This document shows positions 23,600 through 37,322 of a DNA stretch of 52,158 nucleotides, one piece after another; position 1 is the stretch's first letter; each line of letters opens with the position of its first letter. The stretch lies in contig JADNRX010000375.1 of NCBI GenBank assembly GCA_015501595.1, positions 1 through 52,158 on the forward strand, given 5' to 3'. A program made the position numbers and the translations under genes. Under the pieces are notes generated by a model. It saw nothing but the letters and a program-made list of their open reading frames with translations, was not told where the DNA came from and made no database searches. This DNA comes from Hymenopellis radicata (taxonomy: Eukaryota > Basidiomycota > Agaricomycetes > Agaricales > Physalacriaceae).

Positions 23600-24060
23600 G
23601 AATTCATCACGAGTTGATGAAGATGTGCGACCTGCTGGCCTGTGCCGCATTAATCCACGCTAGTGTAGACGACGTGCTGGACGCGACGCTCCTCCACTAA
23701 CGCCCTGGCTATAGTACGGATCAGTACAGAGTCAAATCGGTATATATTTTATGTGAGTCTAACCTTCTTGCTCCTTGTTCGGGTTTGGTCCATCCCTGGA
23801 GAGACCAGCATGGATAGGCTCGTTGAAGAGTGTGTCAGGCTTTGCTAGATTCCTGCTCCCTGGAACAATGAGACGTTTGGCCGACTAGCAAGAGGGCCGC
23901 CTGTTCGACGAAGCGTCGCGCGCGAGGGCGAAGATCTTGTATTTGGGAGAAGGCGCTGCCTCGCTCAGTTTTACGAGAGCGCGAACAGTCGCGCCGCTGA
24001 CGAGGACAGTGCGAGTGGTAGAAGCCAAATGTCGATGAGAGATATCCAATACACTGACGA
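23600..24060 (-). pseudogene. NmrA-like NAD(P)-binding protein, degenerate
   Basis: On the minus strand the pieces RTVLVSGAT (a Rossmann start with the middle Gly residues lost), SPKYKIFALARDASS, then in another frame ASRPNVSLFQG and AKPDTLFNEP, and further on LIRTIARALVEERRVQHVVYTS occur in the order expected for an NmrA/HSCARG-type protein. They lie in different frames with stops between, and only one plausible intron. The dinucleotide-binding loop is truncated. No intact start was found. Confidence 0.6.
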
Positions 24061-24334
24061 GTGCGAACAGGGTGTCCATCGCGTCCCGACGTCCGTGGAG
24101 GTGACGGTGGCAGTGAAAGCCAACCAAACGGCGACAAAGCGGCCCTTTCCGTCGAGCCTGCGGAGCATCTTTCGGCTGCAAACTGTCACTCAGGTCTTGA
24201 AATTATGAACATTTTGGCTCTGGGATCATGGAGGTTTATTGACCTTCCGCCATGGCGATATCGATATTTTTACAATTTACACTACAACGCTGCTAGCAAA
24301 ACGACATGAAAGAGAACAATCCGAGAAGAAGAAT

Positions 24335-27289
<2,955 letters not shown>

Positions 27290-28302
27290 GATCCTATGGG
27301 AGAAGACAGCAGCTTCACCCATTGAGGGTATTCCATCGCTTTAATACGCGACGTTAAGGGAGTGCTGAGTGATCCGTCGGCACCTAGCTGTAGAGCTTCG
27401 CTTGCGAGGATCTTGCGAGGATAGCCTGAATGTAATGATGGGAGGGGTAGATAAAGCTGCAGACCATCAATGAATGGGACCCATGGTGGGCAGACCTGGC
27501 TTACGGGAACGCGGCCGGTTTGACAGGAATATGCGAGACGACGTCTACGCGGGACACCTTCGGAGATAGCGCGTCAACGGACATCTGCGGACGCAGGATG
27601 TCAAACAGAAAGCAAAGAGGTGTGATCATGCGCGAACCATACAGTCGTGCCAAGCCCTTCGAGGCCCTTCGTTGCGTGCTTCTAAGCGCACAAAAAAACA
27701 TGTGTCGGCGGAAATACCCTGTACCGGAAGACGATTCCTACAAGTAGATCTGAAAGCAGCCGCTATCTAGAAGTCAGTACGTCAAGGTCATTCGACGATG
27801 GCGAAGTTGAGGAATTTCTTTAAACAAGGTAAGAAGCAAGAGGCAAGAGCAAGCCGGGCCGAGTACCGATCCTTGTCCCGTGACTGCGTCTTCTGATTGC
27901 CCGAACTCCTTGCATCTTAGTTTCTCAATCAACGACCACTAGAACACAAACCTTGTACATTCTGTCCCGTCCAGAGATCGCTGACATCTCAGGCCGTCGC
28001 GAGACCTGGGAGATCCGGTGCACCTCCTCGTGACAGAGGACTGTCTACTCTCTTGATGCGCACGGTTAAACACCGGAAGCATGGCAATACCACTATGAGT
28101 CCCTCTCGTCAGTGCTTCAGCCGCTCCTAGATGTGGCAGCCGCCATGGGTCGACTATATGTCAGCTGTATCCGACATGTCAACGCTTTCCTCTCGATGAT
28201 GCAAGATCTAGAACACCTGCTACATTGAATCTGCGGAGTATAACAGTAATCAAACTCTGTGTACTTTAACCCATCCCTGTCTTCAAAATGGACATCGCGT
28301 GT
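27290..28302. other. Intergenic between the fusion enzyme and DUF6534 gene 2
   Basis: The first 200 bases hold the promoter of the secreted enzyme. A short ATG frame at 27799 (MAKLRNFFKQ, then a GTAAGA donor) could be the start of an unidentified gene; nothing after it is recognisable. No other feature seen. Confidence 0.35.
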
Positions 28303-29824
28303 TTACTCAATCTCTACTATTCTCGCCTTCTCTGCAGCTTTTCCTTCGTCGGTTTGCCTGTCTTCGCGATCGACAACGCTGTGAGTATCAAAGTCCTGTG
28401 CGATGTTAGTGTCCCTCTCGCTGAACAGAAACAAACCTACCTGAAGCATCATACTATCGCCGACTGTTGTTGTCATTTCAGTCGTGCACGTTACGTCGAG
28501 TCTGTGGTCGTTCGTTTCAAACTTCGGCCTGCGGTTCACCTCCTCGTCAGCCCAGAACGCGCTTTGTGTATGAACAACATCGTGGGTTTGTCGCATGGGT
28601 TCACGGTAGTTGAGTGTCGCCATGAGCGTGTTCGAGTATCTAGATCCGGGGATGTAAGTCTTTGCATCCATACATCCAGGTCAACTTGAACGTACAATTT
28701 TCCAAGCATAAGGAAGAGAATGAGGTGAAAGTTATACTGGTGTGTACTGAGAAACAAGGCTAGTTCGGTAATGGCACCCAGACTCGTGATCATTCCAGTT
28801 TCCATATTGAAGCGAATGAGTTTGTTGACGAGGTCCGTTGTAGATCGGAAGCCTGAGGTGGGACCATGGCTAGCAGGCTTGCGTTTATGGAGAAGGACGA
28901 CTAGCGAGACTGATATTATAAGATCGCACGCCGCGCTACCAGCCAGCCAGACCTGATGCATGGAGGTACTTAGTGTCATTCAAAGATCGGATAGAGACGT
29001 CGTACAGTGATTTCATCAGAAAATCGATACAGATCGAGGACCCGACGACTTCCGCTGAAGTACTACAGAGACTTGGTTGAGGAAATGTGACAAGGAGGGT
29101 AGCAAGGAGAACTGACAGCGATGTCGAAGTGGAACGTTGCCGTAAGTTGCATCAGCATAACCTGGAAGGCGGTAAGTAGTCAGTCAAATATTACAAGTTT
29201 ACTCGTCCTTACCAATTCAATGAGTCCCACCAGCCAGATGCTCTTAGACATCCGATAAATGCGCCATGCGTAGAAGGACTGTGCCATCCCACCCACTGTT
29301 TGAACATTAGTATCACGGAAAGGACCTCGTAAGACATTCCATACTGAAGCTGGAAAGCGCTGGTAACGGACACCAGCTCCAGTCGAACACAAGAATCGCA
29401 TTGACGTCCCCCCAGCTAGAACCGAAAGTCTTCCATGCGGCAATGGTCATGCAGACAGTGAAAAGCGTCTCGAGGAAGAATAGAGACCAGACTAGATCGA
29501 TAACGCGTTGAAAGAGTCGATAAGGTATATTGAAGCCGGCAGAAATAGCTCACCCAAGATCTTGAGAGCTTTTCTGTCGTTCGGAAACTGCTCAGAGTAC
29601 ATGTCTAAACACGAATAAGCAAGGATCGGATACGAAAGTGGAGCAAGAGATATGTACAAACTTGAACGATGAGCATGCCGTATAGACAGTAGCTCCACAT
29701 GTACCCTAAGACATACGGGCCTGTTCTACATGCAAGGCTTGAGTAAGGCGAGTGACGGTACAAGGTGTAGAAGAGCATACATTAACGAAAGATTATCCAC
29801 GCCTGGAATCTGGATTGGTGCCAT
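28303..29824 (-). CDS. DUF6534 multi-pass membrane protein 2
   Basis: Start MAPIQIPGVDNLSLM, then GPYVLGYMWSYCLYGMLIVQ (helix 1), MYSEQFPNDRKALKIL, LVWSLFFLETLFTVCMTIAA, the WGDVNAILVFDWSW box, GGMAQSFYAWRIYRMSKSIW, HQVWLAGSAACDLIISVSLV, HKRKPASH, DLVNKLIRFNMETGMITSLG, NFHLILFLMLGKL and, after an intron of about 62 nt, YSNTLMATLNYRE. All family blocks are present in order with conventional splice sites, so the gene looks intact. The C-terminal tail is charged and ends KARIVEIE. Function unknown; the family is proposed to be receptor-like only from topology. Confidence 0.8.
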
Positions 29825-30154
29825 GGTCTTCTTGTCGGCGAGGTACAAAGCCCCAGCGACATATAAAGTACTCAGCTAGACGCTCGTGGAACGTCGTGCT
29901 CGAGTCAGGTGTGCTGTAGCATCATGATACTGTGATGAGCGCGCCTAGAAATAAAGAGAGCCGGAGACAATCAGGCCGGAGAATGCATAAGAACCTGAGA
30001 AGGAATCAATAGCGCCCTTCTGGCGTCCATTCATGTTGCCAAACCATTTTTAGATCGGGCGTCTACCTCTTTTTAAACCCGTGTCAACTAGAGCTGCATC
30101 CACATGGCTTGGATATCCTCTCACTCCTTCATCGCAAAAACTGTTTACCGCCAA
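29825..30154. other. Promoter side of DUF6534 gene 2, no gene seen
   Basis: Contains CGACATATAAAG at about 29859 on the plus strand. No protein-like frame. Confidence 0.35.
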
Positions 30155-30470
30155 ATACTAACTGTATCGATGTCAGAGGGTCTCAAACCGCCCGACTCAA
30201 CGGCGTCCTCGTCAACGATCAGACTACGCACCCCATGATTGTGGCAGAGCGTAGTAACCAGTCCTTGAACGGCGGATGGCAGACTAGATTCGTCCTTCCT
30301 CATCCCCAAGTCGTACAAGAGTCTCTTTCCAGATGGATGTTCCAGAAGGAACGTGTAAACGTGAAAAACTTCATTGCCTGATGGGACGGGGGGAAGACAA
30401 AAGCCAAAGTGGGGAGTTCTGTGTAGCCAGCATTAATCGCCGTGACAGAGCTGAGAGATGCACGTAAAAG
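30155..30470 (-). pseudogene. MBL-fold hydrolase, N-terminal fragment (IR2-right)
   Basis: The minus strand encodes SVTAINAGYTELPTLAFVFP, then after a frame change GNEVFHVYTFLLEHPSGKRL, YDLGMRKDESSLPSAVQGLV, and ESGGLRPSDIDTV. This parallels the intact MBL gene at 20004 (GNEIFSAPIYAYLLEHPSGR, LGLRRNQESLSPAVQGLI, ESGGLKPSDIDTV). The match stops exactly at the first intron, just before the zinc-binding HTHLDH, and the frame is broken near 30380. It is a truncated, inactive copy. Confidence 0.8.
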
Positions 30471-31605
30471 TCGCGGTAAAAGGCGCCGGGGCGGGCCAAC
30501 ATGAAGGCGGAAGGCAAGACAAAGAAACACGATCGGGGGCACGTGACGCTGATGGTGTCCATTTTGAGACATTATCGGCAAGGTTACCTTCTCTCCACGA
30601 CGATAAGATGAGCTCTTCGAATTTTCAAGCGCAGTGGACGTGTAAATATAGGCGACGTGAGTCACGATGTTGTCTGGGTTCTCTCCGCTACTGAAGACGT
30701 GTACAGCGGAAACGCCTCTCGAAGTAAGTCGAACATCGTACCCACTCTACGAGTCAACTCCTCAAGACTATCCCCGTAGGCGCAGAATCTCTACAACCAC
30801 AGTAAGAGGACTCTGCAACGTTATCGTCTCTTGATCCAAGATGTTATTTTCTCGTAGTCCGAACAGTTGCATTCCTCCTAGATGCATCTTCAGAATGGCT
30901 TATCCCAACGTTTCCCTTTCTGGCATTACTACCCCAAGAAATGCAATTCGGATTGGACTCTGTAATCGGCGCGGCTTTGCCTGCTGTTGGAGACGCCTTC
31001 TGTTTGTATCTCAGTCTCTACCGAGTTCTCCTGAGCAAGCTTTTCGGCTTACCATGGTATGTCGTCGGATTGATGGTATGCTCGTCTTTCCTCTGGTATT
31101 ATTTATAGCCATATGACCTCCTGAAGCTTTTCTACATCGTCACAGACGCTTTCATTGGTGTTATTCCACTTGTGGGCGACTTTTTCGATGTGGCGTTCAA
31201 AGCGAATATATACAATCTTCGGCTACTTGAGAAGGAACTGAAACGTAGCCGATGGGATGCCGCGGTATGCATTTCCACTCATACTGGCTAGACCCTCTGA
31301 TCATCATCCTTTGCAGGTCATCATACCACAGTCGACTGACTGGATTCCGCGACCGCGCAAAACTAATGCGTAGGTTTCGTGCTCCCCGATGGAGGGCCAT
31401 CTTTGGCTAATAAACGGTAAGTGTTTGACTTCTCCTAATTCCGTTGATTCCCTAAACATTTCCCCAAGATCCTGCTTGTTTGTATGCTATTTTCGCCGAC
31501 ATCAATAGACTTGAGGCATTCCAGCACCATACATCATTCACATCCACAAATGACGTCTTATGGAACGTAAGATGAAGGCGAAAGTACGCCGTGCAACTTT
31601 TAAGT
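30420..31605. repeat. Right arm of inverted duplication IR2
   Basis: Reverse complement of about 15745-17040. Easy anchors are the block around 30600-30680 (mirrored at 16640-16740) and 31390-31440 (mirrored at 15855-15910). The homology resumes at 33385-33440 after the inserted repeat cluster. Confidence 0.88.
30667..31373 (+). CDS. DUF4112 membrane protein, IR2-right copy, shortened
   Basis: Same organisation as the copy at 15901: MLSGFSPLLKTCTAETPLE, the QFGLDSVIGAALPAVGDAFC core, FGLPWYVVGLM, then an intron and TDAFIGVIPLVGDFFDVAFK and ANIYNLRLLEKELKRSRWDA. The last exon ends RPRKTNA-stop. Here two bases are missing relative to the left copy (AATGCG-TAGG against AAGGCGAGTAGG), which removes about 14 C-terminal residues (ending KDIFG in the other copy). 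The conserved core is intact, so it may still be functional. The exon between start and core is uncertain, as in the twin. Confidence 0.7.
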
Positions 31606-31610
31606 ATGCG

Positions 31611-33385
31611 TCCTCATCATCATCATCATCAATTACACGGCACGGACCTTTCCAGATCGCCGGACGCTAGACTACAGTATGGCACTACTATACTGCGTAC
31701 ATCTAGCTACTTGTAAGTTTGTCAGACTGAGGCACGAGGGAGGGCAAACTGAGGTCTTCGGACACGTAAGTGATGCGATCAATTTCTTTCTCTTCCGCTC
31801 CTCCATCACGGTCGTCGTCGCATCAGAGAAAGTCGGGCGCGCTGACTCCACGGCGGTCAGCTGGCACCCGCAGCTTTGTTTTTCCATTTCTAGTGGCCTC
31901 GATGTTTTTGGCCACTCTCTCGACTTTCTGGACTTCGGCTCGATGGAGCGGTTTTTGCGGTGACAGCACCCGGCGGTGCTTCCTAGGCCAATTTCGGGGC
32001 TGCGGCGATTGTGACGCGTCGTAAGCATACCTACTCCTTCTCTAGTGGGTGTCTGCAATCGCCCGCACCTCGCTGATTTTTGCAGTCTCGGAACACCTAT
32101 CTTGTTTTGTCACCGCGCTACATGTGCATTGCCATCACGCGCGCTCGCCGCTGCTTTCTCCGCCCCGCTACCACTGCTGCCGACACGGACCACTTTGCTA
32201 CTTCATATGTTGGCAGTGGTGACTGCGGCTACTTTCGCTACGCTACGCTTGTCGCTACTTTCATGTATGGCAATGCACTTTGCTACTTTTTCCTGCATTC
32301 CCGTGTATTTGTGTGGCCGGGACACACAACGCTATGCAACTGCTATGTTTTCGCGACACGGTACTGCTACCTGTTCGCATCCTGTGTATTCTGTGGCCGG
32401 GACACAGCGCTATGCAACTGCTATGTTTTCGCGACATGGTACTGCCACCTGTTCGCATCCCGTGTATTCTGTGGCCGGGACACACACTGCTATGCAACTG
32501 CTATGTTTTCGCAATATGGTACTGCCACCTATTTGCATCCCGTGTATTCTGTGGCTGGGACACATGCTACACTTGCTGCTACGTGAGTGGTACGATGCGG
32601 TCCCTTCAGGCCCTTCGTGTTTGGGTATCTGTACCACTCACTTTGCAGGGAGATTCCGTCCTCACCAGCCCGCCGGATGCGTCGCTGCGCTCCTTCGGGT
32701 TTGGGTATCGCGGCTGACTGCCTCAACCGGAGTCTCCCTGTCGGGGCCCAGGGCATCCCCTGCGGGGTGCCCTCCCCATAACCTGCTACATGCTGTCCCA
32801 TGTTATATGTTATTATGCACTGGTATTGCTACCAGTGCATAGCATTTCATCTTAAGCATCCAACAGTGTCCAAAGATTGTAAGTTTGTCAGACTGAGGCA
32901 CGAGGGAGGGCAAACTGAGGTCTTCGGACACGTAAGTGATGCGATCAATTTCTTTCTCTTCCGCTCCTCCATCACGGTCGTCGTCGCATCAGAGAAAGTC
33001 GGCGCGCTGACTCCACGGCGGTCAGCTGGCACCCGCAGCTTTGTTTTTTCCCTCCCTCCCATCCCTATATAAGATTGAGACTGAGAGTTGTATTTAACTA
33101 ACCTCTAGTTAAGTCTCACTGTCTCAATGCTTTGCTACGTTGCCCTGGCGGGGAACTGCCGCGATGGGCCCACCCACCCTCGCGGCTGACTGCCTCAACC
33201 GGAGTCTCCCTGTCGGGGCCCAGGGCATCCCCTGCGGGGTGCCCTCCCCATAACCTGCTACATGCTGTCCCATGTTATATGTTATTATGCACTGGTATTG
33301 CTACCAGTGCATAGCATTTCATCTTAAGCATCCAACAGTGTCCAAAGATCATCATCATTAATTACTCGGCACGGACCTCTGTAGA
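31611..33385 (+). mobile_element. Tandem LTR-like repeat cluster interrupting IR2-right
   Basis: Two partial copies of one element lie head to tail. Block A (31711-31884, starts TGTAAGTTTGTCAGACTGAG) recurs at 32877-33047. Block B (32708-32876, contains CATGCTGTCCCATGTTATAT and ends CATCCAACAGTGTCCAAAGA) recurs at 33180-33349. In the second copy A and B are joined by a segment with a TATA box (CCCTATATAAG, about 33062) followed by TTGAGAC...GTCTCAA, like the promoter and R region of an LTR. TG and CA ends are compatible with LTRs. The cluster is bracketed by a direct repeat of the motif ATTA(C)..CGGCACGGACCT (31630-31660 and 33358-33382). No gag or pol. Confidence 0.6.
32300..32566 (+). repeat. 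Tandem repeat, unit of about 78 bp, 3.5 copies
   Basis: Each unit runs CGTGTATTCTGTGGCCGGGA...CTATGCAACTGCTATGTTTT...GGTACTGCCACCTGTTCGCA. The copies differ at a few positions. The repeat lies between blocks A and B of the first LTR-like copy and is absent from the second. Confidence 0.85.
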
Positions 33386-34095
33386 TCGCCGGCAGTTCGT
33401 GGGTGAGCGGCGCTCTATCCATCAACCGCAGCACGACGTCTGGCATGCGACAATGACAATGACATATAACTATAGGAAATTCGCTTGTGCAACTGCCTTC
33501 CCTACGGCTACCCAACGGGCTGCATCTGGAAATTCTCTCACACCTGGGGGCTGTCCCCATTCCATGTATGCAGTTCGGCATCTTAGACCAGGTACATCGG
33601 GACGCGGTATCTGCATTGTCGCACTGGAGTTGCACCACGTCTACAGCCCTCATTTTGGGCGCAGTATCGCTGAGGTTTGCGCGCTTTCCAGGCAGATGCG
33701 CAATTCTGACCTAGTATCGCGACAGAATTGGTATCCAAAGCAGAAGTCGCGACAATCTGTGCGACACAGTTCGCTCCGCGGGTCCAGTTCCCTCGGTTTC
33801 ATAATTGGAATTTCAGTGTCCAGTGAGTTTTTATCTTGAATAGATCTTCTTGAGATCTCCTTAAACAATCTGCAGTTGCTCGATGTTTTCAATAGAGGGT
33901 GCTACAGTTCGGCCGTTGTCCTACTACTTGGCATGATGAGGACAGTGAAATGAATGCACAGGATGTCATACTGATTACGAGGAAGTGATACCGCCACGAC
34001 AATGCCAATAAATAATACAAGCTGCCCATGCCCAGCGGCGTACGTAGAGCTGAAAAAAGTCCATGGTGCATAGATACAAGTTATGAGCATGATGA
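33386..34095. other. IR2 tail and intergenic DNA, no gene seen
   Basis: The first 55 bases (GCGCTCTATCCATCAACCGC region) match the outer part of the IR2-left arm at 15670-15710 in inverted orientation. The rest holds only frames without recognisable content. Confidence 0.5.
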
Positions 34096-34337
34096 CTAGT
34101 AGTGCCTGTCGTCGTGCTTGTCCTTCTTGTCCTTCCAGTCGTGCTTATCATCCCAAGTCTGAATACGCCGGCGTTAGCAGAAACACGTTAAGCGCAAGGT
34201 TATATGCGTACCACCTAAGTTGCCTTGTCTCCTCTGGGCACTTGCGGGCTTTTGACTTGGCCAGGGCCAAAGTGTACGGCCGGGGCTGCGAGAGTGATCG
34301 CGGAGAGCGCCAAGACGGAGAGGACGTTGACCAACAT
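34096..34337 (-). CDS. Small secreted protein with charged tail
   Basis: A signal peptide (MLVNVLSVLALSAITLAAP) is followed by a short linker, an intron of about 110 nt (donor GTGCCC, acceptor TTCAG) and an exon encoding TWDDKHDWKDKKDKHDDRHY-stop, rich in Asp, Lys and His. The mature chain would be about 35 residues. Unspliced, the frame stops at GDKAT. I do not recognise a family; the His/Asp-rich tail could bind metal but that is a guess. The next gene is 440 bp away on the same strand. Confidence 0.5.
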
Positions 34338-34775
34338 GTTTGCAGAGACTTGTTGGAGGAGTGGGAAGGATGTCGACCAGACTAACTGTTCAGTGCTTAA
34401 ATACGCGACGTGCGTGAACATTGCGCCGACTGAGGCGTCGAAAATACATGAAATGTCTTGCGCTGTTGTGGTGACGTAGCATAGGTCTCACCCACCCCTA
34501 CTGAAACCGAGACAGGACTAGACATCGGAGCCTCTTGTTCGATGAGGAGATCTTGTTTGAGCGGTGAGACGGAACAGTAACCTGAACATAGACTTTAACC
34601 TGTAACTTTCTTGCCGAGGCTGTTCGTTGGTGGCATGCATTTGTTTTTTTCCCCACAGGATCGATGTCCAATCCATGGCCTCAGCTCAGATGTAAGGAAA
34701 TTCATTCATCCAAAGGATCATAACAAAAAGTATTATATCAAGAGGGTATATAACTTGCATGAAAGAACAACACGT
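34338..34775. other. Intergenic, no gene seen
   Basis: Promoter of the small secreted gene on one side and 3' flank of the DUF6697 gene on the other. No protein-like frame. Confidence 0.4.
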
Positions 34776-37110
34776 CTACTTGTGGCTACGAAGCGCATAC
34801 TTCCGAACGGGCGTATCCTGCGGGGTTGACATGTGGAAGTCTCCGTCCGAGTCCATCTCCTCATCGTCTGAGAACTCGTGTATGGCCTTCTTTCTGGATG
34901 AAGACGCCTTCGTGTGTGAGGTCTTTGTTCTCGCTAAGGGTGCCGAGTCTCCAGCCGTATCCATCTCCTCATTGTCTGAGGGTTCACGTTTCACCTTCTT
35001 CTTAGGTGAAGAAGTCTTTGTGTGCAAAGTCTTCTTCTTCTTCGAAGAGGGTGCCTCTGCTTCCGAGTCTTCGGTGTAACCCTCCTCGTGCTTAACCTTC
35101 ATAACGGCGCGTCGGCGCTTCCCCAAGGAAGATTCCTTTGGTTCCGACTTGAGTGGTTTCTTCGAACGTGAATTCCCCTTTGTCGCCTTTTTCTTCGGAG
35201 GAGGCGGGACCCAGACCTCCAATTTGCTGACCAGGTCACGGAGGAAGTCGACTTCAAAGTCAATGCACTTCATGGTGCGGACAGTGATACACTGTAATCC
35301 GTCCAGTCAAACGACAGAAATGTCCAGACGTGAACATTCTTACCAGCCAACCCCAGGCAAAAGCATTGATGATATCTTTCTCCTTTATACTCGAGGCCAG
35401 TGCATCCGAAGCGTCTTCACACTCTGCCGTAGAAGGCTCGCGGCCCAGTCGTTTTCGAAGAGCAACATACGTTCGGAGGCATCGCGACCATTTCTTTTCT
35501 ACCACCATTTCGATCCACTTGGCGCGAAACTGGCAGGGAACACTGGCTTCAATAATCGAAGATGATGGGTATCTAAAATAACAGACCTTGTCCTTCCCAG
35601 GCCATGACCATTCCCGTGGGGAGAGCGAATCCGAGGGCTCTAAACGATACTGACCCATGTACATCCACTTGTTCGGCTCTATCCGGGACACGACTCGGAA
35701 TACACCAGGACGTGGCGGCGCACGGCCTGTCCCCACACCAAAACAGAGTCCGTCGGCACCGACGAAGTGCGGTGCGTGGGGATTGCATTCGAGGTTCAGA
35801 TACATCCAGTCGTCGAGGCCGTGTCTTGCCAGCTTTTCGGCTTTGATTTTCGGACAGGTGTCCTGTGTGTTGCCGCCGTAGGTGTCTGTTGTGAATGCGC
35901 GAGGGAAAACTGTGTCCGTCATGCCCGGAGGAGGCGGGGGATTGGGTACGAAGGGATCCCCAGCAATCGCCATCAGGCGCGGTCCAGCGATGTCCGGCGG
36001 GAGCTGATCGTTTTCTCTTTTCTTGACTTTAAATTTGGGCTATAAGAAGAATCAGTCGTGGACAGCACTACGATGAAGGAATGCCATTACGTGTTCTTGG
36101 GCCTTCATGTAAGCCTCATAATCAATGGGAGGCTTGTTATCCTCGTCGTCTGAATCTTCGATTTCAATAACTTCAGGTGGTCCGGCACGGACACCTGATC
36201 GCAATGGAGTAGATGGAAGACGCCGAATGGGTCTCTCGTCTTCGTCTTCGTCTTCAGAGTCACTAAGTTCGATGACTTCACAAAACACATCTGTAGGCCG
36301 TCGAACCTACCGACGCGGTGAGACAGTTGTAAAGAAACATAACACATTTGAGGCACGTACTTCGATGATATCCTCTTCATCGTCGTCTGAGAGTTCAATG
36401 GCATCGTCAATGGTCGATCCAGTACGCCGAGTCTGGGCTGCAGTGGAGGTCGATCGTGTAGAGAGCTGGGAGGAGTCAGCAAGCAACAACGAGCTGGAAT
36501 TCGACAAGTACGGTACCTGGCTGTCACTGCCTGGAGAATCGAATCGCCCGGCCTCGTTCGCGGCAACATTGTCGCCTTTGCTGTCATGAACGGTAGCGCC
36601 ATTGGTAACTTCAATGGGAGCTGGAACAACTTCTACGACAGCATCATTGTCGGCTTCTGGCTTGAGGGCGGATGAATTGACGGCCTTTCTGGTTGTAAGC
36701 ATAGAGGTTGCCATTTGCAACGCGAAAACAAACGCACGTCTGAGTCCGTTCCGCCGTTTGGGAAGTCGGGCTCCTCTTTAACAGTTCTCCCCGACTCGTT
36801 TTCCTCCTTCACCGTAATGGGCTACAGTTTTTTATCAAGTGAGAATGACCATGCAATTGACAAATTCTCCTACCTTTTCTTCGTCGCTCTCCTTCTTTTC
36901 CAGAGAGACAGAAACCATGTTGGATGAGCTAGAAGAGCTACTGTCTGTCACAGCCGCTTTTGAATCTGACACAACCCGAAGTTCCAGTTCCAATTTCGGT
37001 TCCTTCTCATCGCACAAGTCCGGAGAAAGTTCTTCACTCTTCAACTCCTTTGTACTCTGGGCAAGTGGGACGGCCTTGGTATCGTCTTCAAGCTTGACGC
37101 GTTTTTTCAT
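34776..37110 (-). CDS. DUF6697 domain protein, nuclear type
   Basis: A multi-exon gene starting MKKRVKLEDDTKAVPLAQST. The N-terminal half is acidic and Ser-rich and holds three hydrophobic-acidic motifs: AIELSDDDEEDIIEV (about 36365-36410), EVIELSDSEDEDED (about 36238-36280) and EVIEIEDSDDED (about 36140-36176). The DUF6697 domain follows: FTTDTYGGNTQDTCPKI, the HGLDDWMYLNLECNPHAP box, a FRVVSRIEPNKWMYMGQYRL strand, WSWPGKDK, ALRKRLGREPS and TMKCIDFEVDF. The C-terminal exon is a Lys/Ser/Glu-rich tail with PKKKVKRE- and SSKKKKT-type basic clusters that look like nuclear localisation signals, ending YALRSHK. Function of the family is unknown; a chromatin- or SUMO-linked role is inference. Confidence 0.8.
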
Positions 37111-37322
37111 GATGGAGGCTTAGAGAGGTCCTGGTAAATTGGCCGGATTGATGTCCGGCTTGAGAATGTCCCTGATCTTCATGAGCGCGCTTCGGCTTTT
37201 CTTAGCCGCCCCACGAGATGCGTGCGTACACTGTACAGCGAGATAGGAAACAAAACACGCTGTTATACAGTACTAAACGACTTCAAACCTACGACTAACT
37301 TCTGCAATCACACTAATACCTT

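Noticed and set aside
30841..31116. Frame starting with ATG inside the DUF4112 locus
   Set aside because: Its translation lacks the DUF4112 blocks, which lie in another frame; a shadow.
32045..32842. 265-codon plus-strand open frame
   Set aside because: It runs through the 78-bp tandem repeat and the LTR-like block; the protein repeats the DNA unit and has no family.
33399..33839. 147-codon plus-strand frame
   Set aside because: Partly IR2 tail and unique DNA, no protein features, no relatives recognised.
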